DNA of 64,000 nt. Source: Arthrobacter sp. ERGS1:01. Lineage in GTDB: Bacteria > Actinomycetota > Actinomycetes > Actinomycetales > Micrococcaceae. Numbering within the stretch: the first letter of the stretch is position 1; the number at the start of each line of letters is the position of its first letter. The stretch covers positions 2,976,001 through 3,040,000 of the forward strand of contig NZ_CP012479.1 in the NCBI RefSeq assembly GCF_001281315.1, given 5' to 3'. Position numbers and translations under genes: made by a program. Shown one piece after another: positions 9,237-17,169 of the stretch. Below the pieces are notes generated by a model. The model was given only the letters and a program-made list of their open reading frames with translations, did not search any database and was not told the origin of the DNA.

Positions 9237-10514
9237 GTGACTCCCATCCTCAACCCAGCACCCGCGAACACTGCACCAGCGAACCCTGCCCCCGCGTGGA
9301 ACGGCCACCCGCCGGGCAGCCGCGGCTACCGGCGCATCATGGCGGCGCTGGCCTGCGCGGGGGTCGCCACCTTCGCCCAGCTGTACTCGGTGCAGGGCCT
9401 GCTGCCGCTGATGTCCCGGGAGCTTGGGGTCAGCGCGGCCCAGGCATCGCTGGCTATTTCCGCGGCCACGTTGGGGCTGGCGGTTGCCGTGCTGCCCTGG
9501 TCCTTCGTGGCCGACCGTTTTGGCAGGGTCCGCACCATGGGGCTGGCGGTCATCCTGGCCACGATCCTGGGACTGCTGGTGCCCGCGGCCCCCAACTTTG
9601 AGGTGTTGATCGTCCTGCGAGCGCTGGAGGGTGCCGCGCTGGGCGGGATTCCGGCGCTTGCCATCGCCTACCTCAACGAGGAAATCAACCCACTGCATGC
9701 GGGAGCGGCCGCCGGCGCGTACGTGGCCGGCACCAGTTTGGGCGGGCTGTCCGGGCGTTTGCTGGCCGGGCCCGTGTCCGATCTTGCCGGCTGGCGAACG
9801 GCCACCCTGGTGGTATCGCTGACGGCGGCCGTCGCGGCCGCGGGTTTCCTGTGGCTGGCCCCGCGCTCCCGCGGCTTCGTTCCGGTGTCGGGAGGAGGGT
9901 TCGGAGCCCTGCTGTCCCGGCTGGGCCCCCCGCTGCGCAACAAGAAGCTGGTGGCCCTGTATGCCCAGGCCTTCCTGCTCATGGGTTCGTTTGTCAGTGT
10001 CTACAACTACCTCGGCTTCCGGCTGGAGGCGCCGCCCTACCTGCTGCCGGCAACCGCCGTGGCCTTGCTGTTCCTGGCCTACCTGGCCGGGACGGCGTCG
10101 TCCCGGATGGTGGCGGGCCTGGCCGCCCGCTTTGGCAGACGGACGGTGTTGCTGGGTTCCATCGCGGCCATGGTGGCCGGGCTGGCCGTCACCCTGGCGT
10201 CGCCGCTGCCGGCGGTTTTGGCGGGGTTGGTGTTGTTCACGGCCGGGTTCTTCGGCGCCCACGCAATTGCCTCGGGCTGGACCGGCGCCATGGTCGCCTC
10301 GGGCCGGGCGCAGGCGTCCTCCCTGTACAACCTCAGCTACTACGCCGGCTCCAGCGTGGTGGGCTGGAGCGCGGGATTCCTCTTCCAGGGGTTTGGCTGG
10401 TCCGCGCTGGCCGGCGCACTGGTGGCGCTGGCCGTGATTGCCGCCGTCGTCGCCGTGGCCTTGCTGCCCGGCGGGCGGGGCGTACCCGCGGCCGTGACGC
10501 CAGCGGCGAGTTGA
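9237..10514 (+). CDS. MFS transporter, YnfM-like efflux permease
   Basis: This 425-residue protein has twelve predicted membrane segments after a Pro/Ala-rich N-terminus. The MFS loop-2/3 signature is seen as DRFGRVRTMG. It resembles the YnfM/arabinose-efflux subfamily, usually paired with a divergent LysR gene as here. The GTG at 9237 has no clear ribosome site. A perfect hairpin follows the stop. Substrate unknown. Confidence 0.85.
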   Translation: MTPILNPAPANTAPANPAPAWNGHPPGSRGYRRIMAALACAGVATFAQLYSVQGLLPLMSRELGVSAAQASLAISAATLGLAVAVLPWSFVADRFGRVRTMGLAVILATILGLLVPAAPNFEVLIVLRALEGAALGGIPALAIAYLNEEINPLHAGAAAGAYVAGTSLGGLSGRLLAGPVSDLAGWRTATLVVSLTAAVAAAGFLWLAPRSRGFVPVSGGGFGALLSRLGPPLRNKKLVALYAQAFLLMGSFVSVYNYLGFRLEAPPYLLPATAVALLFLAYLAGTASSRMVAGLAARFGRRTVLLGSIAAMVAGLAVTLASPLPAVLAGLVLFTAGFFGAHAIASGWTGAMVASGRAQASSLYNLSYYAGSSVVGWSAGFLFQGFGWSALAGALVALAVIAAVVAVALLPGGRGVPAAVTPAAS

Positions 10515-10516
10515 GC

Positions 10517-10554
10517 GCAAACTCTGCGCCACTGCGAAAGTGGCGCAGAGTTGC
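10517..10554. terminator. Bidirectional hairpin terminator
   Basis: Perfect 14-bp arms (AACTCTGCGCCACT and its complement) close a five-base loop, extended by a GC pair beyond a bulged A. It lies between the convergent MFS and Cys/Met lyase genes. There is no U-run, so it may need Rho or act as an intrinsic hairpin of the actinobacterial type. Confidence 0.7.
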
Positions 10555-10590
10555 GGGACAACCGTGCGCAGGAATGACGTGCGACGCCGC

Positions 10591-11763
10591 TCAGCCCGCG
10601 GCCGCGGCGGCCTCCACGGCCCGGACCAGGTCCGCAATGATGTCGTCGGGATCCTCGAGCCCGATGGAAACCCGCAGCATGGTGGCGTGCGGCTTGGCCT
10701 CGGCGGCCACGGGCCGGTGGGTCAGCCCGGCCGGGTGTTGGATCAAGGTGTCGATCCCGCCCAGGGACACGGCATGGGTGGCAAGTTCCACGTGGGCCGG
10801 AATGGCTTCGGCGAGCTCGGCGGTCTCCACCTCAAAGGACAGCAGTGAACCCGGGCCCAACATTTGCGTACCCACCAGCCCCATCGGATCGCACTCGGCC
10901 AGGCCCGGGTAGAGCACGCGGGTGACGGCTTCGTGGCCGGCCAGGGCCATGGCTACCTTGTGGGCGGCATCCTGCTGGGCCCGCACGCGTACCGGCAGGG
11001 TGGCCAGTCCGCGGTGCAGCAGGTACGCCGGCCACGGTGTGAGCAGGCCGCCGGTGATGGCGCGGACCTGCCGCAGCCGCGACGCCCACTCCGGGTCCGT
11101 GGCAACCACCCCGCCCATCGCGTCGCCGTGCCCGCCCAGGAACTTCGTGGCACTGTGCAGCACCAGCGCGGCACCCAGCTCCAAAGGACGCTGCAGCACG
11201 GGTGTGGCGAAGGTGTTGTCAATCATGACGGGGACGCCGTCGGCCTCGGCCACCAGGGCCTTGATGTCCAGCAGGCGCATGTCCGGGTTGGCCGGGGTCT
11301 CGGCCAGGACCAGGCCGGTGTCCGGGCGCAAGGCCGCACGAACCCCGCCGGGGCCCACGAACGTGACCCGCGTGCCCAGCAGCCCCGTGGCCAGCACATG
11401 GTCGGAACCGCCGTACAGCGGCCGGACCGCCACCACGTGGGGCTTTCCACCGGCGACGGCGGCCAGCAGCACCGCGGTCAGCGCGGCCATGCCGGTCGCA
11501 AAGGAAACGGATTCGGCGGCACCCTCCAACGTCGAAACCCCGGCCTCGAAGCGGGCCACGGTGGGGTTCCACAACCTCTGGTAGACGGTGCTTTGCCCGG
11601 GGCCGGGGACACCGCCGGTGGCCAGCAGTTCGTAGGCGTCTCCGCCCTCGGCCACGGTTGTCAGCGGCGCCGTCGTGGACAAGTCCAGCGGCAGGGCGTG
11701 CACACCCAACCCGGCCAAATCCTCACGCCCGGCGTGAACCGCCCTTGAATCCCATCCCACCAT
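10591..11763 (-). CDS. Cys/Met metabolism PLP enzyme (cystathionine or methionine gamma-lyase type)
   Basis: About 390 residues from the ATG at 11763 (MVGWDSRAVHAGRED); the open frame continues upstream to 11820 without support. The fold-type I Cys/Met family is shown by SFATGMAALTA, the PLP aspartate in MIDNTFATP and the PLP lysine in LHSATKFLGGHGDAMGG. Family members cleave or form C-S bonds in methionine, cystathionine or homocysteine. The divergent Lrp regulator parallels the known pairing of methionine gamma-lyase with an Lrp-type activator, so a degradative gamma-lyase is my preferred reading. The exact reaction is not proven. Confidence 0.82.
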   Translation of the reverse strand: MVGWDSRAVHAGREDLAGLGVHALPLDLSTTAPLTTVAEGGDAYELLATGGVPGPGQSTVYQRLWNPTVARFEAGVSTLEGAAESVSFATGMAALTAVLLAAVAGGKPHVVAVRPLYGGSDHVLATGLLGTRVTFVGPGGVRAALRPDTGLVLAETPANPDMRLLDIKALVAEADGVPVMIDNTFATPVLQRPLELGAALVLHSATKFLGGHGDAMGGVVATDPEWASRLRQVRAITGGLLTPWPAYLLHRGLATLPVRVRAQQDAAHKVAMALAGHEAVTRVLYPGLAECDPMGLVGTQMLGPGSLLSFEVETAELAEAIPAHVELATHAVSLGGIDTLIQHPAGLTHRPVAAEAKPHATMLRVSIGLEDPDDIIADLVRAVEAAAAAG

Positions 11764-11796
11764 TGGACACCCGCTTTCCCGGCACCTTTGCCGGTC

Positions 11797-11810
11797 ACAA
11801 AGAACTTTGT
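11797..11810. promoter_or_regulatory. Candidate Lrp-type operator
   Basis: ACAAAGAACTTTGT has six-base arms around AA. It is 33 bp upstream of the lyase start, between that gene and the divergent Lrp gene. Binding by the Lrp protein is inferred from position. Confidence 0.4.
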
Positions 11811-11914
11811 TTGGAAGCAAGTATGGCTCAGAAGTGCAGATATTTGGTAGGATTTCGAACTATTAGCTGAACCATTCGGCGGGTTCGCATTTTTGTATCA
11901 AAGCGGAGGACACA

Positions 11915-12427
11915 ATGGCGTCAATATCGAAGAACGTTCGACGCGATCAGGCGGCGGCCCCGTCGCCGGAGCCGCTCGACGCCGTCGACCGTCAAATCAT
12001 CGACGCACTCGTGGCGGATGCGCGCATCACCAACCGGGACCTGGCCGACGCCGTGGGAATTGCGCCGTCCACGGCCCTCATGCGCACCCGGTCCCTGATG
12101 GAACGCGGGGCCATTGAAAGCTTTGAGGCGAAGCTGAACCTGTCCGTCATTGGGCGGGCCGTGCAGGCGCTAATCGCCGTCCGGCTGCGCGCCCACGACC
12201 GCGACCAGATCGACGCCTTCACCTCCCGGGTCCCGCACCTGCCCGAGGTCCTGGCCACGTTCCACACCTCGGGCTCGGTGGACTACCTGCTCCACATTGC
12301 CGTGCGCGACACCGACGCGCTGCGGGACTGGGTGCTGGACAACCTGACCACCGATCCCGTGGTGGGCCACACGGAAACCACCCTGGTGTTCAAGCACATG
12401 CCCGGGCACGCCGGTCCGCTGGACTGA
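11915..12427 (+). CDS. Lrp/AsnC-family transcriptional regulator (next to Cys/Met lyase)
   Basis: The product is 170 residues, typical of the family. An N-terminal helix-turn-helix (LDAVDRQIIDALVADARITN onward) is followed by the RAM ligand-binding domain (SGSVDYLLHIAVRDTDALRD). A strong GGAGG precedes the ATG. It diverges from the lyase gene and probably senses an amino acid substrate of that enzyme. It converges on an MFS gene eight bases away. Confidence 0.9.
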   Translation: MASISKNVRRDQAAAPSPEPLDAVDRQIIDALVADARITNRDLADAVGIAPSTALMRTRSLMERGAIESFEAKLNLSVIGRAVQALIAVRLRAHDRDQIDAFTSRVPHLPEVLATFHTSGSVDYLLHIAVRDTDALRDWVLDNLTTDPVVGHTETTLVFKHMPGHAGPLD

Positions 12428-12434
12428 ACGCGCA

Positions 12435-13691
12435 TTAGGACGCGGCGGGCTGCGTTCCGGCGGACCGGGAGCGGCGGTGCGCCACGACGGCCAGCACGGC
12501 GCAGGCGGCCGCAATGGGAATCGCGAAACCCGTGACCGAGACCTGCAGCCCCCATGCCTTCACGGCCAGGCCGAGCCCCAGGACGGGGATGGCACTGCCC
12601 AGGTACGTCACGATGTACACGGCGGAAATGATCTGGGCGTGCCGCGACGGGTCCACGGCCGAGGCGACGTCGTTGAACACCACCCGGAACGCGGCACCCT
12701 GCCCCAGCCCGGCGCAGATGCTGGCCAGTACCAGCAGCAGCGGCGAATGCGCCGTGCCGGCCGCCGCAATCAGCAGCACCGAGACGCCCAGCAACACGAG
12801 CCCGGCGGGCACCAGGAATCGGCCGCGCAGCGACAATAGCTGGCTCAGGGCCGAGCATCCCAAGGTGACGGCAGCCAGCAGGCCGATCAGCGGCCGGGAA
12901 TCGGCGTGCATGATCTGGGCAAAGTATCCCGGCGCCAGGGACAGGCAGAAGCCAAAGACCGCGAAGCTGACGAACCCCGTGACGGCCGCCAACCAGAATG
13001 TGCCGCGCGCGTTGCGCTCCAGTGCGGGCACGCGCGGGCGCAGGTAGTTCCGGCCCTGGCCGGCCGGTGCCGGGTTGATGGCCGGGCGGGCGTCGAGCAA
13101 CAGCAACGGCACCAAAAGCAGGAGCAGGATCGCGGAGTGCACCAGGAACGGCGCCTGCGTGTGGTCCGGCAACATCGACAACAGGCCGCCAATGACGGGC
13201 CCGGCGGCCACGCCGCCCGAGGAGCACAGGAGCGTGAAACGCGAGGCCCACTCCGGTTTGCCGGGCATCAGGTCCCGCAGGGCGGCGGCGCTGGCGCCCG
13301 TGCCGATGGCGACGGCCAGGCCCTGCAGGGCACGCCCCGCCACCAGTTCCGGCAGGGCGCCGGCTGTGGCGAAGACAAGCCCGCCGGCCAGTCCGACGAC
13401 GACGGCGAGCACCAGGGCGGCCCGCCTGCCGATGTGGTCGGACCAGTGGCCAAAGGCCACCAGCCCGCCAATCAGCGCCCCGACGTATGCGGTGAATGCG
13501 ACGGTGACGCCCACTGAGTCAAACCCCATCCGCGCCTGGAGCAGCGGATACAACGGGGTGGCCAGGTTGGCGCCCACCAGCAGGGTGAAGATGACGGTGC
13601 CGGCCAGAAACAGCCGGGTTGCCACGGATGCGTCCCAGGACCACCGGTGGGCGGGCGAGGGGCGCATGGCCAGTTCCTGCAGGACCGTCAC
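12435..13691 (-). CDS. MFS transporter
   Basis: This 418-residue permease has about twelve membrane segments. The signature loop is GHWSDHIGRRAAL. The start is GTG at 13691 with GAGGAGGGG directly upstream; an ATG eight codons later is possible. A divergent Lrp-type regulator suggests control by an amino acid or related ligand, and the transporter may export it. Substrate unknown. Confidence 0.85.
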   Translation of the reverse strand: MTVLQELAMRPSPAHRWSWDASVATRLFLAGTVIFTLLVGANLATPLYPLLQARMGFDSVGVTVAFTAYVGALIGGLVAFGHWSDHIGRRAALVLAVVVGLAGGLVFATAGALPELVAGRALQGLAVAIGTGASAAALRDLMPGKPEWASRFTLLCSSGGVAAGPVIGGLLSMLPDHTQAPFLVHSAILLLLLVPLLLLDARPAINPAPAGQGRNYLRPRVPALERNARGTFWLAAVTGFVSFAVFGFCLSLAPGYFAQIMHADSRPLIGLLAAVTLGCSALSQLLSLRGRFLVPAGLVLLGVSVLLIAAAGTAHSPLLLVLASICAGLGQGAAFRVVFNDVASAVDPSRHAQIISAVYIVTYLGSAIPVLGLGLAVKAWGLQVSVTGFAIPIAAACAVLAVVAHRRSRSAGTQPAAS

Positions 13692-13800
13692 GGCCCCTCC
13701 TCTTCAAGTTCTTTGGGCGGCGTGTGCCGCGATTTAGCCGAGCGCCACCCGTCACGCCGGCCGCCGCAAATGCTTCTATAGAATGATGGAGACAGCCCGC

Positions 13801-13833
13801 TTTGATTCGTTTTTTACTTCTGTTTGAATCAAA
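13801..13833. promoter_or_regulatory. Inverted repeat between MFS and Lrp genes
   Basis: TTTGATTC (13801) and GAATCAAA (13826) form perfect eight-base arms 17 bases apart. The right arm also sits in the small palindrome TTTGAATCAAA. A separate perfect palindrome, TTCTATAGAA, is at 13774-13783. These are likely operator and promoter elements for the divergent pair. Confidence 0.45.
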
Positions 13834-13875
13834 ATGATCAAGTATTGCCCTCAACCTGAACCCGGAGTGATCCCC

Positions 13876-14346
13876 ATGAGCATCCTGGACCCCCTTGACG
13901 TGCGCCTGCTGCTGGCGCTGATCGCGGATCCGCGCGCCCAAATCGGCGAACTGTCCGATTCGCTCGGGGTCGCCCGCAACACCGTCCAGGCCCACCTGCG
14001 CCGGCTGGCCCGGACGGGCGCCCTGCGCCAGGGGGGACGGGACGTTGACCTGGCGTCCATCGGCTACGACGTCGTCGCCTTCGTCACGATCGAGGTCACC
14101 CACCGGGACCTCGACGGCGTCATTGCCGCCATGCGCGCCGTCCCGCAGATCCTGGAGGTGTATGAAATCTCGGGCCGCGGCGATGTGTGGTGCCGGCTCG
14201 TGGCCAGGGACGTCCAGCACCTGCAAAGTGCGTTGCGGCAGTTGCTGCGCATCAAGGGCGTGATCCGCACCGAAACGTCCCTGGCACTCCACGAGCACAT
14301 CCCGTACCGCCTCCAGCCGCTCCTTGAGGGCATGAGCCACGGCTGA
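13876..14346 (+). CDS. Lrp/AsnC-family transcriptional regulator (next to MFS gene)
   Basis: About 156 residues from the ATG at 13876, which follows GGAGTG; an earlier in-frame ATG at 13834 overlaps the inverted repeat and is less likely. The helix-turn-helix (GELSDSLGVARNTVQAHLRRL) and RAM domain are clear. It diverges from the MFS gene it probably controls. Confidence 0.88.
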   Translation: MSILDPLDVRLLLALIADPRAQIGELSDSLGVARNTVQAHLRRLARTGALRQGGRDVDLASIGYDVVAFVTIEVTHRDLDGVIAAMRAVPQILEVYEISGRGDVWCRLVARDVQHLQSALRQLLRIKGVIRTETSLALHEHIPYRLQPLLEGMSHG

Positions 14347-14372
14347 CGTGCAGGGCGCCCGCCGCCAGCACC

Positions 14373-14378
14373 CATAAT
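14373..14378 (+). promoter_or_regulatory. Leaderless-type -10 of corA
   Basis: CATAAT lies six bases before the GTG start and no Shine-Dalgarno sequence is seen. Confidence 0.45.
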
Positions 14379-14384
14379 GGGCTT

Positions 14385-15380
14385 GTGACCATCATCGATA
14401 ACGCCGTCTACGTCAACGGCCGGCGCTTCGCCGAACCCAGCAGCCTCGATCAAACCTTTGAGGTCATGGCCTCCTGCAACGGCATGGCCTGGATTGGCAT
14501 GTTCCGGCCCGATGCCGCGGAAATGGCCACGCTCGCGTCGGAGTTCTCGCTGCACGAACTGGCCGTTGAGGACACCATCATGGCCCACCAGCGCCCCAAG
14601 CTGGAGAAGTACGACAACGTCCTGTTCACCGTCCTGCGCCCGGCCCGGTACCTCGACGAACAAGAGGCCGTGGAGTTCGGCGAACTCCATATCTTCACGG
14701 GGGAGGACTTCGTCGTCACGATTCGCCACGCCGAAACCCCCGGGCTGGCCTCCACCCGGACCCGGCTGGAAGCGGATCCGGAATTGCTGGCCATGGGCCC
14801 GGAGGCCGTGCTCTACGCCATCCTCGACCAGGTGGTGGACGACTACCAGCCGGTGGTCAACGGGCTCGAGAACGACATTGACGAGATCGAGGACCAGCTG
14901 TTTGCCGGCGACCCCAACGTCTCCCGGCGCATCTACCAGCTCTCCCGCGAGGTGATCCATTTTCAGCGCGCCATCCACCCGCTGCAGGAAATTCTCCACC
15001 AGCTCAAGGGCGGTTTCGCCAAGTACGGCGTGAACGTGGAGCTCCAACGCAACCTGCGCGACGTGGAGGACCATGTGGAGTCCTTGACGGTGCGTGCGGA
15101 TTCCTTCCGACAACTGCTGCAAAACGCCCTCACGGTGGACGGCACCCTGACCGCGAACCGGCAAAACGAGGCCAATGCGGCACAGAACGAGGAATTGAAG
15201 AAGATCTCCTCCTGGGCCGCCATCTTGTTCGCCCCGTCGTTCGTGGCCGGTATCTACGGCATGAACTTCAAGGTCATGCCGGAGCTTGAGTGGCCGTGGG
15301 GCTACCCGTTCGCCATCGGCCTAATGCTGCTGGTGGGCTTCGTCATGTACGTGATTTTCAAGAAGAAATCCTGGTTGTAG
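14385..15380 (+). CDS. corA: CorA-type magnesium/cobalt transporter
   Basis: The product is 331 residues. A large cytoplasmic alpha/beta and helical domain precedes two C-terminal membrane segments. The selectivity signature GMN is at 292-294 (GIYGMNF) and the protein ends in a basic KKKSWL tail. Family members are pentameric channels for Mg2+, Co2+ or Ni2+. GTG start with a -10 box six bases upstream. No riboswitch is visible ahead of it. Confidence 0.93.
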   Translation: MTIIDNAVYVNGRRFAEPSSLDQTFEVMASCNGMAWIGMFRPDAAEMATLASEFSLHELAVEDTIMAHQRPKLEKYDNVLFTVLRPARYLDEQEAVEFGELHIFTGEDFVVTIRHAETPGLASTRTRLEADPELLAMGPEAVLYAILDQVVDDYQPVVNGLENDIDEIEDQLFAGDPNVSRRIYQLSREVIHFQRAIHPLQEILHQLKGGFAKYGVNVELQRNLRDVEDHVESLTVRADSFRQLLQNALTVDGTLTANRQNEANAAQNEELKKISSWAAILFAPSFVAGIYGMNFKVMPELEWPWGYPFAIGLMLLVGFVMYVIFKKKSWL

Positions 15381-15474
15381 CGGCCCTGTCTGCCCCTCGT
15401 TGCCCGCAGTTGCGGCATTTGGCTGACACAATGGTTGAAATTTTGTTGTTACGCCAAGCCCCAAGGAGCCTGCA

Positions 15475-16320
15475 ATGGGCAGACACGCCAAGATCAACAC
15501 CGTCACGCTGAACAACGGCGTTGCCATGCCGCAACTCGGGTTCGGCGTGTGGCAGGTGCCCAACGAGGAGTCGACGGCGGCCGTCACCGCAGCCCTGCAG
15601 GCCGGGTACCGCAGCATCGACACCGCCGCCGTCTACGGCAATGAGGAGGGCGTTGGCGAGGCCATCGCGACGTTCCTGGCCGAATCCGGCACACCCCGTG
15701 AGGAATTGTTCATCACCACCAAGCTGTGGAACACCGACCAGGGTTACGAAAAGACGCTGCTCGCGTTCGATGAGAGCCTGCGCAAGCTCGACCTGGACTA
15801 CGTGGATTTGTACCTGATCCACTGGTCGACACCGGAAAAGGACACCTACTTGGACACTTGGCGGGCGTTTGAGGAGATCCTGGCCGGCGGCCGGGCCAAG
15901 GCCATTGGCGTCTCCAATTTCGAGCCCGAGCACCTCCAGCGCATCATCGACCTCGGCGGCACCGTCCCGGCAGTCAACCAGGTGGAACTGCACCCCCGCC
16001 TGCAGCAGTCGGTGCTCCGGGAATTCAACACCGCCCACGGCATCCACACCGAGGCCTGGAGCCCCCTGGCCCAGGGCCAGCTGCTCGAGGACCCCGCCAT
16101 CACGGCCATCGCCGCCGCGCACGGCAAGGCCCCGGCCCAGGTGATCATCCGCTGGCACCTCCAGCTGGGCAACATCGTGATCCCCAAGTCCGTCACGCCG
16201 GAGCGCATCGCCGCCAATTTCGACGTCTTCGACTTTGAGCTCACCGACGCCGACATGGCAGCGATCGCAGCCCTGGACAACAACGGCCGCGTGGGGCCCC
16301 ACCCGAACCAGTTCAACTGA
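15475..16320 (+). CDS. Aldo/keto reductase (2,5-diketo-D-gluconate reductase type)
   Basis: The product is 281 residues, normal for AKR5 enzymes that reduce aldehydes and ketones with NADPH. The motifs GYRSIDTAAVYGNEEG (catalytic Asp and Tyr), the lysine in ITTKLW, the histidine in LIHWSTP, and the NADPH-binding IPKSVTPERIAAN are all present. AAGGAG precedes the ATG. The physiological substrate cannot be told from sequence. Confidence 0.9.
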   Translation: MGRHAKINTVTLNNGVAMPQLGFGVWQVPNEESTAAVTAALQAGYRSIDTAAVYGNEEGVGEAIATFLAESGTPREELFITTKLWNTDQGYEKTLLAFDESLRKLDLDYVDLYLIHWSTPEKDTYLDTWRAFEEILAGGRAKAIGVSNFEPEHLQRIIDLGGTVPAVNQVELHPRLQQSVLREFNTAHGIHTEAWSPLAQGQLLEDPAITAIAAAHGKAPAQVIIRWHLQLGNIVIPKSVTPERIAANFDVFDFELTDADMAAIAALDNNGRVGPHPNQFN

Positions 16321-16360
16321 TCTCCAAGCCCTGCGGCCCGGCTCGCGGCCCGCAAGCTCT

Positions 16361-16466
16361 GGGGGCGCAGGCTGGTGTTTGCGTAGGTGACGTAAAGGAG
16401 ACACCTAAGGCCGCCCGCGGCCGTGGTGTCGGATAGTCACCGAGCAAATGCCGGCCTGCGCCCACC
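16361..16466. repeat. Large nested inverted repeat (about 105 bp) between convergent genes
   Basis: Arms of roughly 50 bases pair in register: GGGCGCAGGC with GCCTGCGCCC (16363/16454), then TTTGC with GCAAA, GGTGAC with GTCACC, GACACC with GGTGTC, and a central GGCCGC-CC-GCGGCC (16409-16422). It lies between the aldo/keto reductase and bioD ends, so it could be a two-way terminator. It is much longer and more elaborate than a usual terminator and has no flanking coding content. Confidence 0.75.
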
Positions 16467-16473
16467 ATCCGGC

Positions 16474-17169
16474 TTAGGTCCGGTGGGGTAGATCCAGCCA
16501 TTGCGGGGCCAGCCGTTGGAAGTCCCTCGGGTCCAGCAGGGCCGCCCCTTCGGGGATGCTCCCAAGGAACGGTTTTCCCCAGGCGCGCAGGCTGTCCCGG
16601 TTGCTGAGGTCGATGTCCGACGGCGCAGCGGGCCAGGAGCCGACCACGAGGGCCGGTGCGGGCAGCCCGCGGTGCTGCAACGCCTCGAGGGTCAGCAGGG
16701 TGTGGTTGAGCGTGCCGAGCCCGCTGCGGCACGTCACCACGATGCCCGGGCGGACTCCGCCGGGCGTGGCCGCGGCCAGATCGGCGATGGTGTGCCCGGC
16801 GTCGTCGAGTTCAACGAGCAGTCCGCCGGCGCCCTCCACCAGCACGTGGTCGTGCCCTTGCGCCAAGTCGGCAATGTGCGCCACATGGTCCGCGAGCTTG
16901 GGCAGCGTCCGGTTTTCGCGCAGCGCCGCGGCCGCGGGCGCCATCGGGTGCAACAGCCGGACCCCTTCGCGGACCGTCGCGACTCCGCAAAGCCGGACCG
17001 CCTCGTCCATATCCCCGTGCCCGTCCGGGGCAACGCCGGTCTGGGTCGGTTTGTAAACGGCCACGGTGGCGCCGCCTGCCAGCAGTGCCGCGGCGAGGGC
17101 CGCCGTCGTGATGGTCTTGCCGACGTCGGTGTCCGTGCCGGTGACATAGGTGATGGCGGGCAGTTTCAT
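16474..17169 (-). CDS. bioD: Dethiobiotin synthetase
   Basis: The product is 231 residues. It closes the ureido ring of dethiobiotin from DAPA, CO2 and ATP. The P-loop variant GTDTDVGKT is at the N-terminus, VEGAGGLLVEL mid-protein and the nucleotide-base loop VGSWP later. The ATG at 17169 overlaps the P450 stop as ATGA, which marks translational coupling and fixes the start. It is the last gene of the biotin operon. Confidence 0.95.
   Translation of the reverse strand: MKLPAITYVTGTDTDVGKTITTAALAAALLAGGATVAVYKPTQTGVAPDGHGDMDEAVRLCGVATVREGVRLLHPMAPAAAALRENRTLPKLADHVAHIADLAQGHDHVLVEGAGGLLVELDDAGHTIADLAAATPGGVRPGIVVTCRSGLGTLNHTLLTLEALQHRGLPAPALVVGSWPAAPSDIDLSNRDSLRAWGKPFLGSIPEGAALLDPRDFQRLAPQWLDLPHRT

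Noticed and set aside
9189..10637. 482-codon frame on the minus strand opposite the MFS gene
   Set aside because: Rich in Gly, Gln, Arg and His with no domain, a typical mirror of a high-GC gene. The plus strand encodes a clear MFS protein.
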